A stretch of DNA of 64,000 bases from Membranipora membranacea (GCA_914767715.1 OU612068.1:33852001-33916000); one strand, 5' to 3'; counted from the stretch's first letter, positions 36,723 to 50,191 are shown. A program made the numbers and translations. Notes: a model not told the origin generated them from the letters alone.

Positions 36723-39344
36723 ATGGACCTATACCTATACCTACTCTACCGATACAGAGTTACTGGTCTACTCATGTTATATAACCTGTAAGTGTGCTAA
36801 ATTATATCGCTTATATAATCGTCATATAGGATTATAGTACAATATATCTTTGCTGCTAATAAATAGTCTGCCAATTGAAATAATTTAAAATAAGGAGCTA
36901 TCTTAGTCATTGTGCGTTTTTTTGGAGTTCTATTATTATTTTGTAAGGCTGCACCTTGAGAGCAATGTAACTGGGCTGGTAAACATATTCGTATGTGATA
37001 TGCAGGAATCCATTTGGTCTTCTTCTAGTCTAAAGTGTTCAGGCGGCTACAAATGTGAGACAAATCAAGCATTCCAATTTGATAGCATCTAATTTTACCA
37101 ATATACAATTTAAATTATGTACAATATAAAATTATAAATTACGTCAATTTTTCTGAGTATTTTTTTCTTAATCTTGATTGAAATTTTTTTTTTTCCCTTT
37201 TTTCTCGATGGCTAATTTTGTAAAACATTCTCATCGAATGATGGTTATGCCAATGAGATTTGGAAAAAAAATTCCTATCTGATGATGTAATGCTACAAAC
37301 TTGCACATACAGCGTTAAGAATTGTCTACCTCACAAGAAATCAGTTTCCTGAATGTCGAAATTGTTCAATTAGTGTAGTCAATGGCTCTGTGAACTTGTT
37401 AAATTATTGTGTCTTTTTAATCTCTTTCAGAAGTCATGCTCAACAACTCTTCGGAGATATCCAGCATCACAAATTACCATCATTAGACGAAGGGGAACTC
37501 TCATACCTACAACAAGATCTGAACAGACCTGGAACATTCCTAGCTATTCAAGGAAGCAAGATAATCGAGTTTGACATGAACTCTGACTCTGGCCCACGCG
37601 ATTTCATACCTCATTTTGAATTCAAAGATCCAACAGCCATATTACAGCTACCAGACTCCATCTTAGTCGTTGATGGATTGCTCCATTGTATTGTTGAAGT
37701 TTCAAACAACAGCTTATTCTCAAGAACACATAGTGGTACATGTGATACAAAAGTGGGTAAGATGGTCGATGGATCATTCATGGAAGCAAAATACGAGCAT
37801 CCATTTGACTTGGCGTCGGTGAATATCAATGACACATACATTTACGTGACGGATTGGTATAGTTTGAGACTTATCAACCAGTCAAAGCAAATACTCGATA
37901 CTTTGTACAGAAGCGAAATGTTATTTGGAAGGATTGGCTTTCTCTGTGATAACATACTTTTAGGCGGTTCTAAAGGTATTCTGATCTTGCGTAGATCAAA
38001 CTACACCAAGCTAGAGCTCATCCAGCTTCGAGTAACCACAATCAGGCACACTCGCTCTGGTACGACAACAACGACTAGTCCTTATAGGATGAAAAGTTTT
38101 GTAATAATATCAAAAAATCATATCCTTGTATCTTGTGAAAAGAACGACATGAGTGAAAATGAGCAGCGATTTGTGCTGATAAATATACAGAACAAGAAAT
38201 CAATGACAGTCTGCAGTACTGTTAGTCTCAGTCAGCAGAGGTTTTGTGGGAACAAGACAATAACACCAGGTTACGCTGTCATGCAGAACGACACTCTATT
38301 CATCACAGAACCAAAGCACAGTCGGCACAGCAGTAGCCTAGTGGTAGACTCGAATTCTCATGCTTCAAAGTCGACTAAGTTCATATCAATTGTAGTTAAA
38401 CGTGAGAATTATATACTTATCTACTGTTTCTGAATCTTATATTGAATATTCATATCATCAGATTTAGATTTCCTATAGATGAAGTATGTTTTGTGAAATC
38501 TATCTGGTCAAACCAAAGAGTTGGTCAAACTTTGGTGGTATGTTCAGTATTTAAAGATGTGATTTAATTAAAAGTTTCCAATTTTTCTTTTCCAGTATTC
38601 TGCTCCAATGGTCAACATATTGGTAGCAGTATAGGCGACTCTAAAGCTCACATGAGAAGGAAAATATTACAAACTTGTCACCTGGATATGACTACACTTG
38701 AGTTAGGAATAGCTCCTTTTCCAGCACAAATAGCTGAATGGGTTTGCCCTTCTAGTCAGACGGCTCCGACTATAGTAGGATTGAAGGATCCTGTCTTTTC
38801 ATCTGCAATATCTAAGGCTTCATCAGTGACCATATACCAAAGGCAAACCACAGAGTTTTATAGCAATGATCAGGAGGACTGGAACGAACCAAAAACACCA
38901 CAGTACCTTCACACTCACTTTGTGGTGCCAATAGCTGCCATATTTCTGACATCTGCTGCAATATTTTCATTAATTATGAAAATCTATTACGCAAGGAAAA
39001 CAGATAACCATCACATCAGAACACCCAGTAACGATGTCGATAAAGCTGTTAGATCAGAGGATGAAGAACCGCAGTGTAACCATGTATGTGCTGATGACAT
39101 GTGTCTGGATATATCAGAAGCAACAACAGATGAAGATGTCTACTGTACAATATGTGACGACATGTGTGAAAATCTACCACCAACTGATGGCCAGCCGATA
39201 GACCAACGTGAACTTAGTAACCAGAGTCATGGAATATTACCCATAAATTCTCCTGAGAAATGTGAGGGAGGAGAGGGCATTGTTTATGTGCTGAACACTG
39301 AGAGTGAAATATTAAACGCTGAGAGTGAGACAACAGAGCTATGA
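36723..39344 (+). CDS. Type I receptor B: NHL-like propeller, TM helix, tail lacking two tyrosines
   Basis: Three exons (36723-36787, 37431-38401, 38596-39344) give about 594 residues with the same phases as receptor A. It is plainly the sister of A: SHAQQLFGDIQHH, PGTFLAIQG, DSILVVDG, HPFDLASVN, TYIYVTDW, GGSKGILILRRSNYT, then FCSNGQ and the same TM and tail order. In the tail the first and third tyrosine motifs of A have become Cys (CLDI and CENL), each by a TAT-to-TGT type change, leaving only VYCTI and the distal YVLN. The stalk is shorter than in A. Likely a plasma-membrane receptor with an altered or reduced signalling tail; function unknown. Confidence 0.85.
37203..37272 (+). repeat. 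Dispersed repeat copy 1
   Basis: About 65-70 bp starting tttctcgatggct and running through attctcat-gaatga in receptor B intron 1 closely matches 47994-48060 in the P450 gene. It looks like part of an unidentified interspersed repeat. Confidence 0.6.
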
Positions 39345-40532
39345 CTTTTATATGGTCTTCATGTTGATATAATTTTCATCATTCATCAACAAGCTATTAA
39401 ATTTGTTCATTACCATTTTCGGAGTTGTCTTCTTTGAGGGCAAGTGATGACGATATTGGTACAGTACAGTACATGTTGTTCAATATTTATTGTTATCCTG
39501 ACAAAGGGTTGACATGGATTTTTTGGCAAAGTGAATAATATCAATTCTGAAATGTAAACCAGAATACAAGTTTGACCACATTACTCTGTCCTTATATTCA
39601 TCCAACCGCATGTACAGAACAGTACTATCAAGGTTTCCTCAACCCTGTCTGAGGAGATCTAATCATGGTTATGTCTTCTTCAGCTGGTAGAGATATGCAG
39701 CAGCCATGTTCTAAGCAAATACACTCATCTCTAATTGATTTTTTTATTGTGTATGAGACTAAATGTCAAAGTTGGCAAAAAGCCATGGGGATAGTGGAAA
39801 GTAACACTGCTACTATCAATAGGGCCCAGCGGTTGGTTTGGTTCCCCAAAAAATCCATCCAGAGGGCAGTAAACCTAAAACAAACACAATAAACACACTT
39901 CATAGTATTTGAATCTCACATAATACCTAGTGCGCTTGAAACTATCTTGTTAACAAGATATAGAGACTGCAACACGATATTTGAGTAATCTCTAGTTTGG
40001 TTAGTTTCCACAATAAGGGCACAACGTAACCAGTTGGACTCTCGTAATCATTAATCTTCTAAAGAAAGCATAGCATAGGATAGCATGTCTTGTCAAGACA
40101 GTCTAGGCATAGGAGCATATGACACAGTGAAACAGAGAAGGACTTCAAATACATTCTTAATTTTCTCTTGTCTAGAAAAGGTGGAGGATAAAATGCAGAG
40201 TTGACATTCTAGGACTATTTTATATTCAGTGTTCCTTCTCTCTGTATTTGTTATCAATGGGTGATAATGGCGATAATGATGAAATCAAGTTACCAGGTGA
40301 GCATTATTATGCAAACATAGAGCTGACATTCAGTAAACAGCCAATGGCATAAGATTATTACTTCCCTGTTCACAAGTTTTATCAGATAAAGGAGTAATAT
40401 ATTCTAATATTGGATGATCTTCATCAGCTTGCTATCATGTTGTGAAATAAAGAAAGTGATAAGTTTACGTATTTTCACAGTTTCAGCCCTGAGTTTTGAC
40501 ACCTAGCCGCATTTAGCATACGTACTGTTGAG
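39345..40532. other. Intergenic between receptors B and C
   Basis: Contains the receptor B 3' UTR and the receptor C upstream region. No further exon, pseudogene or element recognised. Confidence 0.35.
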
Positions 40533-42509
40533 ATGGGAATCGACTACACTTTGCGAGCTCTGGCAGTGCTCTTCCTTAGTTGTGCTCTCATGTCAGAAGG
40601 GTAAGTCAAATCTCTATCTCTTCACCAAACATTATTATATTTACTTTACACCCAATATAAATTTCACTCACCTAAATTCAAAGGAATGAAATCCTGAAAT
40701 ACAGTGTTGCTGATTTTAGGAGTAATGGAGCGCAACTTCTCAATAATATGACTATTCATAGAGCTGAGAGCAATATTACTGGAGCACTCACATTTCTCCA
40801 AGAGGATATCACTAGACCAGGGACATTCTTAGGAATTCAGGGGAAAGCTGTGATAGCATTCAGCGACAATTCATCTGTTATGAACTTAACACCACAGTAC
40901 AGTTATTCTGGTATCACGTCACTTTACCAGCTCAACGATTCCATTCTGGTCGTTGATTCAAATGCCAACTGCATTGTACAAATAAATCGTACAGACTGTT
41001 CGGTTTCCACACACAGTGGAAAGTGTGAACGTGCTCCGAGTACAATAGTCGATGGGCCATTCCTCAAAGCAAGATATGACTATCCGTATGACCTGGCTTC
41101 ACGCGCCGGAAACATCACTCACATATATGTTCTGGATGACAACTCTCTTAGGTTGATAAATCAAAACACACAAAGTGTGACAACATTATTCGAGGGCTAC
41201 TGGTTTCTAGACCGTTTAGGGTTTCTCGACAATGATATTATAATCTGTTCGGAAGGAGGCATACAACTTATCGATGGCACAAGCTATTCAGATAAAGGCC
41301 TCATTCAGTTCAACTTCAACGCCACAAAAACTGAGGACAATATCGGTCAGAAAGATATCAAGCCGTACTCCTTCAACAGTTTTGCAATAATTTCCTCATC
41401 ACACATAATAGCATACAGAAACACATATTACGACTATGTTTCACTCGTGGAGCATGTAGTTCTACTTGATATCGAGCAGCGGAAAATGAGAGTGATATGC
41501 GGGAAGGGTTCAGAGGCTCAACCGTTCTGTGAGGGACACTATTTAATCCCCGATTATGTCACAATGATCGATGAGAGATTGTATATCACTACACCTGAGT
41601 CAGCAAGGTTTAATATCGGCTCTGCGTCAAGAATAGAAAACTCCAACTCCTCAATCACATTTGTTACATTGAATATACAGCGTAAGTAGAAATAGTAAAG
41701 TTCATATTAAGAAAGTATGATTTTACTTTGTGTTTTTGTGGCCAATATTGATCAATAGCTACCTTTGGGGTATTGAATGATAAATCTATGATCCAATAAT
41801 CAGCTTGGCTAGGACCAGATAGACCGTGAAACTTTGCTTCGCTGGGTTACGTTTATAAATGTAAGTCCCAACGTGTGTGAACTACTACTTACTGGTCGTC
41901 CTTTTTATTTTAGGATTTTGTGGCAATGAAGGGCAAAGTTACCGGATTGGCAGTAAACTCCATATAGCTGTTGGATCAGCCACAGCGCTACACGAGTGTT
42001 ATCTAGATATTGATAAATTTGACGTGAGCTGGATACCGATAAACAACATATCATCGTCAGCTGCTGGACGAGTCGACAATAAAAGTCATACAAAAGAGGA
42101 GTATATTGTACCACTGATATGTGTAGTGGCCTTAATATCTGTTTCCCTAGTAGCAGTGGTCTTCGGGGTGAGACGAAAGTGCCAACAGGCTGGTAGATGT
42201 TCTATCCCCCAACAGAGATCACCCCCTCATGCAAGCCTACCAGCTCCAGAAACTGGTGCTAGATTGATGTTCAATACCCATACAATAATCAGTGGTTCAC
42301 AATCGGTTTCTGCTCAAAATAAGAGACAAGGTGAGAATCCATATGAGATACTTGATGATGGTGATTATGCAACTATCCCGGAGGAGGGGGATAATTACCA
42401 AAATTATCAGGCAGCAGTTGAGCTACAAGATTTCACAAATCAAAGAGTTCAACCATGCTCAGATAATAGAATTATTTATGTTGAAAATTCAACTTATGTC
42501 AGGGTATAG
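40533..42509 (+). CDS. Type I receptor C: NHL-like propeller, TM helix, distinct tyrosine-rich tail
   Basis: Three exons (40533-40600, 40720-41681, 41914-42509) give about 541 residues with the same phase pattern (2, 1) as A and B. The propeller exon shows PGTFLGIQGKAVIAFSD, SILVVDSNANCIVQINR, VDGPFLKARYDYPYDLAS and HIYVLDDNSLRLI. Exon 3 begins FCGNEGQ, has a short stalk and a TM helix (VPLICVVALISVSLVAVVFG), then an unrelated tail: YEIL, YATI, YQNY (YxN, a possible Grb2-type site), YVEN and a C-terminal STYVRV that fits the ITIM pattern (S/I/V/L-x-Y-x-x-I/V/L). It is more diverged than A and B are from each other and is the likely parent of the adjacent pseudogene. Function unknown; probably a signalling surface protein. 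Confidence 0.85.
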
Positions 42510-43109
42510 GGAGTCAGTGACATTCGTTGTAACTTTCATTCATGAATTTTATTCAAACTTAATATAAATAATTATTCATTTTAGTTATCATAATATATGA
42601 ATAATCAGGAAATCACTTGCATTATAAGCATTGCGTAGCCTTAAAACTACTTGACAACTCCCATTAACAGATAATAGACAGATTTTTCCACATTTATTAT
42701 GAAATTTGGTGAACAGTTTTTTAATTCTATTCAGTTTTTTCTTTCTGTGTTAGCAATGTTATAGCAATTTTCTTGAGAAACTCCCCTCAGGCAGATATCG
42801 CAACCTTAAATACAGAACTGCCTGGGGTAAAGACTCATTTCTCAGACACTTGATTTTGATATTGCAAGATATTTTTTAATCCACTAGAAGTCAGACTTTA
42901 CTCTACTCATTTTGTTTATGTTTCTTTTTGGTATTCCCTAATCATGTAACAGTATAAACACTCAATCTCGCAGCATACCTAATGTTTGTGACGAAATAAA
43001 CCAACCAACCAACCAACCAGCAATAAAATTTAAATATGCCACAACACCAAAACCTAGAGATTGATTGCTTCTATGTTCTCATAATTAAGTCACTTTTAGA
43101 ACAGTGCGC
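42510..43109. other. Convergent interval between receptor C and the P450
   Basis: Holds the 3' ends of both genes. An AATAAA occurs near 42993 and a short (ccaa) run at about 43000-43020. No gene seen. Confidence 0.4.
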
Positions 43110-46100
43110 TCACAGTTCAGCTCTGTCAGTAAACTTCATCCTCATGTGCTCCTCAGTGGTGAGCACTGTATGGAGTACTGGATTCGGGGCCTTGTTATCA
43201 GGGTAGAACACATGAAATCTATTTATAATCTAGAAACAGAAACGGAAGACTTAATAAAGCAAACGTTCCATACTCCTGCTCAATGTTTATTAGATCAGGG
43301 AGGGTTCCCTGGTTAGATATGTCTCAATCAGGCTAGTAGTCAGGTATATAAATTGAGAGCTAGGTTGAATTATAATGCTTTTAAAGTCATGTCATAAATA
43401 TCATAAGGTTGGTTGTCCTCTCTCATGTCATGGGGAAATAACTGAAAACAATTTTTGTTCTAGGCAGCGTGGATGCAAGAAGTTATTTTCCCATACTCAC
43501 TAAGACTAATACACCCAACCAAGGAGTGTGAAGACATTTTTTACATGGCAAATGTTATACCACCGACGAACAAAAGTCTAGTCATGGATACGAACCCTAG
43601 CTAGCCCCAGGTACATCTCCTGTTCAGCGAGGCGTCGCCCGATACACATCCTGGCTCCGTGTCCCCAGATGAGATTAGTCGCTCCCATATCCTCACTTCT
43701 CTTCACATCTAACCATCTCTCTGGTTTAAAGCTGTGCGGATCAGGAAACGCCACCTCATCTCTACACAGCGTACATGTGTTAGCCTGAACATGTGTCTAC
43801 AAAATCAGCAAACCACAACATCAAACACTACCACAGGTTGTGAACGTGTCTGTTGGGAGAGGTACCCTTGCAAAGCGCTTCTTGTCTTTGAACGATAACA
43901 TTGAATAGTCCCGCTGTACATTCAGGCTTGTGCTGAAGGAAGAAACAATAATAACAAGCAACACTTACTCCGGCAGGAAGATGGTACCCAAAAACTTCAA
44001 TGTCTTCATTCAGTAGTCTGCTTGTTGCGAATGTCACGGGGTAGAGCCTACAAAATGACAAGGCGAACAATAAAAAATATCATATAATAAAATAAAATTA
44101 TATAGAACGATCAATTTATTTACTACATTTCAAGTATAAGCAATATTTGTTTGTGACTAGAGTTTCATCAAATGAGGATCACCAATGCCAACCCTTTCTT
44201 TTTAAAGATCATTAATCCCTTTAAAGAACTGCCCTCTTTGACAACAACTTTTTTAACAAATTCACCTGATATTTGTTTTATGCATGCTCTTCTCTGTCAT
44301 TTGTGACTTGATCAGCAATTCATAAAATTGAGATATAAAGATTTATTTTTCATTACCAGTGAATGTTGATAAATTATCTAGAGAAACCATTGGCACAATT
44401 ACAGATAAAAGATTTGCTGAGCTGTACCTCATGGCCTCTTTGATGCATGCCTTGGTGTACTTTAGCTTTTCCAGCATCTCAGGAGTTATCTGCTTACAAT
44501 CCTCCGATCCGAGTACATCTCTCACCTCATAGAACAGTTTCTGCTGAGTTTGTGGGTTTTTGCACAGCATGTACAACGTCCACATTATAGAGTTGGAAGC
44601 CTCGTAGAAATAAAAAATAAATATATTCAACTCGTTGAGCTATCATTTTCTCTGATAAAAAGATACAACTATAAATGTTTTTTACTGGCCGACGAGGAAT
44701 GATTGAATTTCGATCAAACTTTCCAATATTTACCCACTCTGATCTCTTTCACCAGATAATGCCATACAGGAGGTATGCTGACCATTCTTTTCATGATAAT
44801 GGTTTTATCTCAAACTTTTACACATGCATATTCCTTAGTATCTCCTGTATACAGAGAGATGATGAGAAATTCTGTACTCACAGTTTCCACAGAGCCGACC
44901 ATGAGTTCGACTAATGTTACACAGATCTCAAAACTACTGAGACCTTGACCTGCCAGCATGTACGATACCAAACTCTGTCTCTCATCCTCAAGTTTGGTTG
45001 GATCTTTTCTATTTAACTCTTCTACTTTCTAGATACAAAAGGCAAAGGACGAAAACATTAATTAAATTTAACTTATGTTTTTTTAAAAATACGAATCTGA
45101 AACGATCAGGCTCATTAAAGACCCAAGTTATATTTACTAGGCATATTTATACAGAAGTTTGGTAGCACCCACCCACTGACCTTATTTACAATCTTCATGC
45201 TGGCACTGATTGCTTTCTCACAATGATCTGTAAATCTCTTCCATGTTGGTGTTGGTAATATCTTATAAAATGGTAAATCAAACATCAAAGCCTGCATCAG
45301 CCTAAAATTACAGTGAATGGAAAAATGATATCGATATGAGACAGAAGCTGAGTGTGCTCTATAATCAACCATCAAGAGCGCATAACTTCCTACCACTGAA
45401 AATGATATATTTTCTTCAAAAAGGGAAACCACCACTTTCAAATGGTCTAAACACACTGACAGCGGTGTTTATACACTCATCAACTCTCTGGGATTCATGC
45501 AAACCGATCTGCACTTTGAGGTTGCCATCCTAAGGATCAGTAGTGGCTGCTGCCAACATATATGTTCACAATGGTGACATCGTGTGATTTCACCTTTAGA
45601 TAACTGTTTCTGGATAAATAATCTATATAAACTCTGCAGTTAATGCGATAGTTTATTATAACAATCATGGCTACTTTACAATATTAACTGAAACCTACTG
45701 AATTTCCGAATGATGGACATAATCGCTTAGCATCTGCAGATTCGAAACCGTTTGGTATATATTAGGATAGGAAAAGATTGATGACATGCAAATTCAGCTA
45801 ACAGCTTCGCCTCCTACCGTCAAAAATGTAAAAGAGTACATGTCCTTTGCAATTGAGTGATGTAAGAGCATGATAAAGACATATCTAATATAGGCTATGT
45901 TACAAAACACAGGTGATACATCTCTCCAGTTTTATCCATAAAACAAGGATTATAGGTTGTTCTCATGATTGGCTAGCATCACAATCCGATTATTAATGGT
46001 GTAGGAGGAACAAAATTGAGGATATTGTACACGGGCCAATTATCTGGATGTATAGCAACTGAACATTCTTTTGAGTTGATTACTCTTCTAATATTCTATT

Positions 46101-48847
46101 CTGCTAAATATTAGATTAATCAACTTTCTAAATTGAGACCGGTATATATAAATCGTAGTTATGAATAAACCAGCGTCATTTATAAGTTATAAGCAACCAG
46201 TCTACTGACGTGGTTGGTGACTTGTGTAGCTAGTGTTACTATGGGCTGTTACTGTGGCTAACTGTTCCATTTTTAGTATAGTTGGTATAGCTGATAGTTT
46301 AAAGAGTGATATACATCGTTGTAGTAGTAATGACGGTAAGCAAAAATGACGGAGTCTTTAAAATCTCCTTGTAATGCAAATCAACAGTCCACAACTTGCC
46401 ACACTGGCTTTCAAATGCCAAGTGAGGTTAATTGGCTCAAATGACTCATGTGGAGCTAATTTAGGGAAAACAACTCCGAATACAGATATGACCTAACTAA
46501 CCTGAAGACACCGATAATGTTGTCTACCACCTTCATAGTATCCTCATCTGGTACAGTCTTCAGAGAGCCGAGTCTTTCTTCCAGTAAAAATGTGTTCACA
46601 GCTGAAACACACAAAAACACTCAAGGAACCTAGCCTGTTGTTATCGCTGTAAAGCAGTTAGAACTCTATCGTCCATTTCATTGAGCTCAAAAACTTTTTA
46701 TTTGAATTTTATCACAGCAGCCACATCAACATTTCATTTCACATGCAACATTGTGACAATAAAGGTTCATTCATTCAATCATTCATCAATTCGTCTCAGA
46801 ATATCACAGCTGATTGCGGCTCTGCAGTTGTTATTTGGTGATGATTATATTATTTGACAATAAAATGTTGGTTGATCTCTCAAGACAAAATGTCATGACA
46901 TTCAGCAGCTGATGAGTAACCCTTACATTCCATAGACCACCTGAAGAGAATGTCATTTAGATCCTGCACTACGTTATCTTTGTCTCTCATCTCAGCTATG
47001 AGTGAGACAAGGTCTACGGCCACATCATCCATCAAATCAATAAACTGTATCACTTCCTTGGGTCTCAGCATTTTCTTATTGATGGCTGTTCGAAATTTGT
47101 ACCAAGTTTCACCGTTTCTACAAAAGAAACATAAAATGAGCATGCTGGGAATGCCTAAAATTAACGGGCTCGATCTACGCAATTTTAACAATAAGTACTA
47201 ACACAGTTGAGCGTCATTAGAAATATGGAGGGAAAACTAAAAAGACACTAAAAATATTGTACTCAACTTATGATTTATGATGAGAAAGAGTATGAAACTC
47301 AACTCTCTATTTCAAAACTTGATGAAATGAATATACACCCCATCTCTTATACTTTTATTTCGTAGTTAAAGTTTCAACCCATGACAATCACCCATGGCAT
47401 CATTACCATAATACTAACAACAAAACTTTCAATAGAACAGCCCTCCTTCATAATTGTATTAATAAAAATAATATTTTTAACACATTCTCTTGATTGTTTT
47501 CTATTTATTTTTGTTGTACATGGTCTCATATGTCCAATGACATAATTGACGAATAAAGTTGATATACATTGTCCAAGAATTTAATGTCCACAAAACTTTG
47601 AGTCTCGACAAATCATAAAATCCCGATAGCCTGATTGCATAAGAAACTCTGTCCATTGCTCATCGCTTATATTCCATGTAGATTATTAATGCAGAGACTT
47701 ACCCGTTTACCATACCATGACCAAGCCCATTTCTTAGCCTGTATTCCAGCAGTGGTTCTAGGGGAACTCGTGAGGGCATCTTACCGTCCGCCCGAATCAC
47801 CTTACTGTATTCTTTATAATCTGAGATGACGACTAGCTCCACATGAGGAGCGTATTTCTCCTTGTATATTGGGCCATACTTGAGGTAACGCTGATGATAT
47901 GCCTACAACAAAAAAATAATTTCAGTTCACTGTAGTTACTCCATCAAATCTCATTTACATATTTATAACGAAGCAATTGCAATAATTGCGATTTTCTCGA
48001 TGGCTGATTTTGAAAAACATTCTCATTGAATGAAAGTTATTCCTATGAAGTTAAAAAATTCAACCAGAATTTTGTTGCATCACTCACGTCAAACATTTTG
48101 CTGAACGTCAACCCATTCCATTTGATAGCGTATTGTAGAGCTGTACCAATAAGAGGAAGTCCTCTGGGTCCTGGTATCTCCTCATACTTCTTCCAGGCTC
48201 CAGTTTCCTGTAAAGGTACAAAAAATATAATTTACTGTACAACTGAGAAGTATTACAAATCTTGATAAACTGTATTTCCTTTACTTGCTGTGTCATTCTT
48301 GATATTAAATAAAATGTCCCAGTCACAGCTTTTAAATGAATGGGTGATATGGAACAGAACATGTAGCATCTGAGATCGATTCGACCAGAAATGGTCAGTA
48401 AATAGATTATTCTTTAATGATATTATTATTTATTTCCCTTATTTTCCTGGTTCTATGTAACCTCCGAAGGTAGAAAATTAAGTATTTTTGATCAGATAGT
48501 TAGGACAACCCCTCCCTCCTCTTCTGCTCCCCATCTTATGCTTAGCTTAGCATAAGGTGTGAAATTGAAAGTGTATGTATCACTGGAAAAACATAGTGAG
48601 ACAAAAAATTACAAAGAAGAACCTTTTACCACAATGCAATGATGTATTGTAATGTAATGTATTGTAATGATCTACACAAACACAATATAACGAAAAGCAT
48701 TTCTTTTGCTTCACACGATTAAGATGCCAAAAAAGAATTACTCACAGATGACCCTGCAGGAGGATTGGCAGCAAGTTGCGAAGCTGATCTGGATAAAATT
48801 TGATTATGGCCTCTCATAAGAAGTGATCTAGTCAGTTGTGCCGCCAT
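43110..48847 (-). CDS. Mitochondrial-clan cytochrome P450
   Basis: Eleven minus-strand exons join in frame to about 517 residues: 48847-48746, 48207-48088, 47902-47703, 47117-46927, 46601-46502, 45301-45181, 45028-44882, 44600-44428, 44047-43969, 43796-43596, 43229-43110. The first exon is a Ser/Arg/Ala-rich presequence suited to mitochondrial import. It is followed by IPGPRGLPLIGT, helix C WYKFRTAIN, WSMESVN, helix I LVELMVGSVETASN, helix K EAMR (E382, R385), FKPERW and heme loop WGHGARMCIGRRLAE (Cys462). The GRR after the heme Cys and the presequence fit the CYP11/24/27 clan, which takes electrons from adrenodoxin in the mitochondrial matrix and usually oxidises sterol-like substrates. The first heme-loop residue is Trp instead of the usual Phe. 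Exon 10 can begin at either of two nearby acceptors; the upstream one gives the expected PAG-THVQ. Substrate unknown. Confidence 0.9.
47994..48060 (+). repeat. Dispersed repeat copy 2
   Basis: Matches the segment at 37203-37272 over most of its length. It lies in P450 intron 2, ending about 30 bp from the donor of exon 2 (minus strand). Confidence 0.6.
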
Positions 48848-50191
48848 GACTAGTGTGCGGGAGGTAGGTGCTGGCAGTAGTGAGTCGTTAGTCACTGGTA
48901 AAAGAGTGTGGGGAAGCTTAGCATAGTTCTTCCTTAAATGGCATCACACAGCAGGGGGAAAGCTGATCAAAATTAGGATGCGATACAACTATTATAAAGT
49001 GTCCAAAAGAATGAAAGTCACACATTTGTGCAGAGCAAGCAGTATTTCAGATATATGTATGCATCATTGGAAGAGGGTTGTCCTTCAGGACATCAAAGCT
49101 AACAATAGAGAGATAATTCACTCCTGCGGATGTTCCCTAGCCTGATGCTTCATTATTGACAAGGTTCTGTTAAGTAAATCTCCTTCATCAACAACAGACA
49201 CAACACACGCCTGCTCATCAAGTACAGTATATATCACTTTGTTTTTATAATGTATTCTGAAATGATAATCAGTTCATCATAAGTTCTGCTCAGCAGTTTG
49301 GACAAGAAAGATGGATGTGATGATAAAAAAACAAAAGTTACACGAAGTTATAGCAATGGCATAAATGACCAAGTGAATATATAATATTATGTGAATAACC
49401 ATCATCAAGGCGCACATCATATCCTCTGAAACCAAATATCAAAATCTACAATTAGAGTAACGCCTCACATGGTTGTAGTAATCAATGTTATGAGCAAAAT
49501 TTGTAATTACATATTATGTGTCTTTACAATAAAATAATAAATAGCAAATCTTGATGTGGGACCTCGCATGGTTTGAGAAAAATATACTACCATGTCATAG
49601 GGGTACTATATATATAAAGAGAGCCCTAGCTTTGGAACAAAAACAAAAATTACAGCTAATTCATAGAAAACATAGAGCATGTGAGCAAATTATAAAATGA
49701 TGGACAGAAAAAAAGTGAAATTTCCCAAAAAAAAACCTTCCATATTTGGCTTATAATTAAGTTATAAGGATATGGTGTTCATAAGAATATTTGGTTGTGC
49801 GTGTATAAGTGCCCACATGCAGTAGTCTCCAAGCAATAAGGTCTAAATGTCAAACATGACCTATTTCTGAATAAGAATATCATTCAAATTGGCTGCCATG
49901 TTAGATATTGAAGATTTCTCAACATCAGCCAGTAATAATCGAAGCAAAACTAAATAAAACATGTGATTATGAAAGAGAACTCTTATTACACCCGACATAA
50001 AAATATAACTATCAAGATAACAAATGTGATAAATCATGACATTGTGATAAAATGAGAACATTATTCTAGATTGATCACTCTCTCTCACTGGTGGACCCTC
50101 TCTGCATATACTATCAGGCCCTATTTCACACCAATATCCTGTCTCGATTTGATACCGTTAAGTGTACCATAAGAAGCAGCGGGCGAAGCTC
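48848..50191. other. Interval between P450 5' end and myosin IX 3' end
   Basis: Very AT-rich, no exon recognised. It should contain the P450 promoter and the myosin IX 3' UTR. A tatatataaag stretch at about 49608 is not placed convincingly for either gene. Confidence 0.35.

Noticed and set aside
42999-43020. Short ccaa microsatellite
   Set aside because: Only about five units, ordinary for intergenic DNA.
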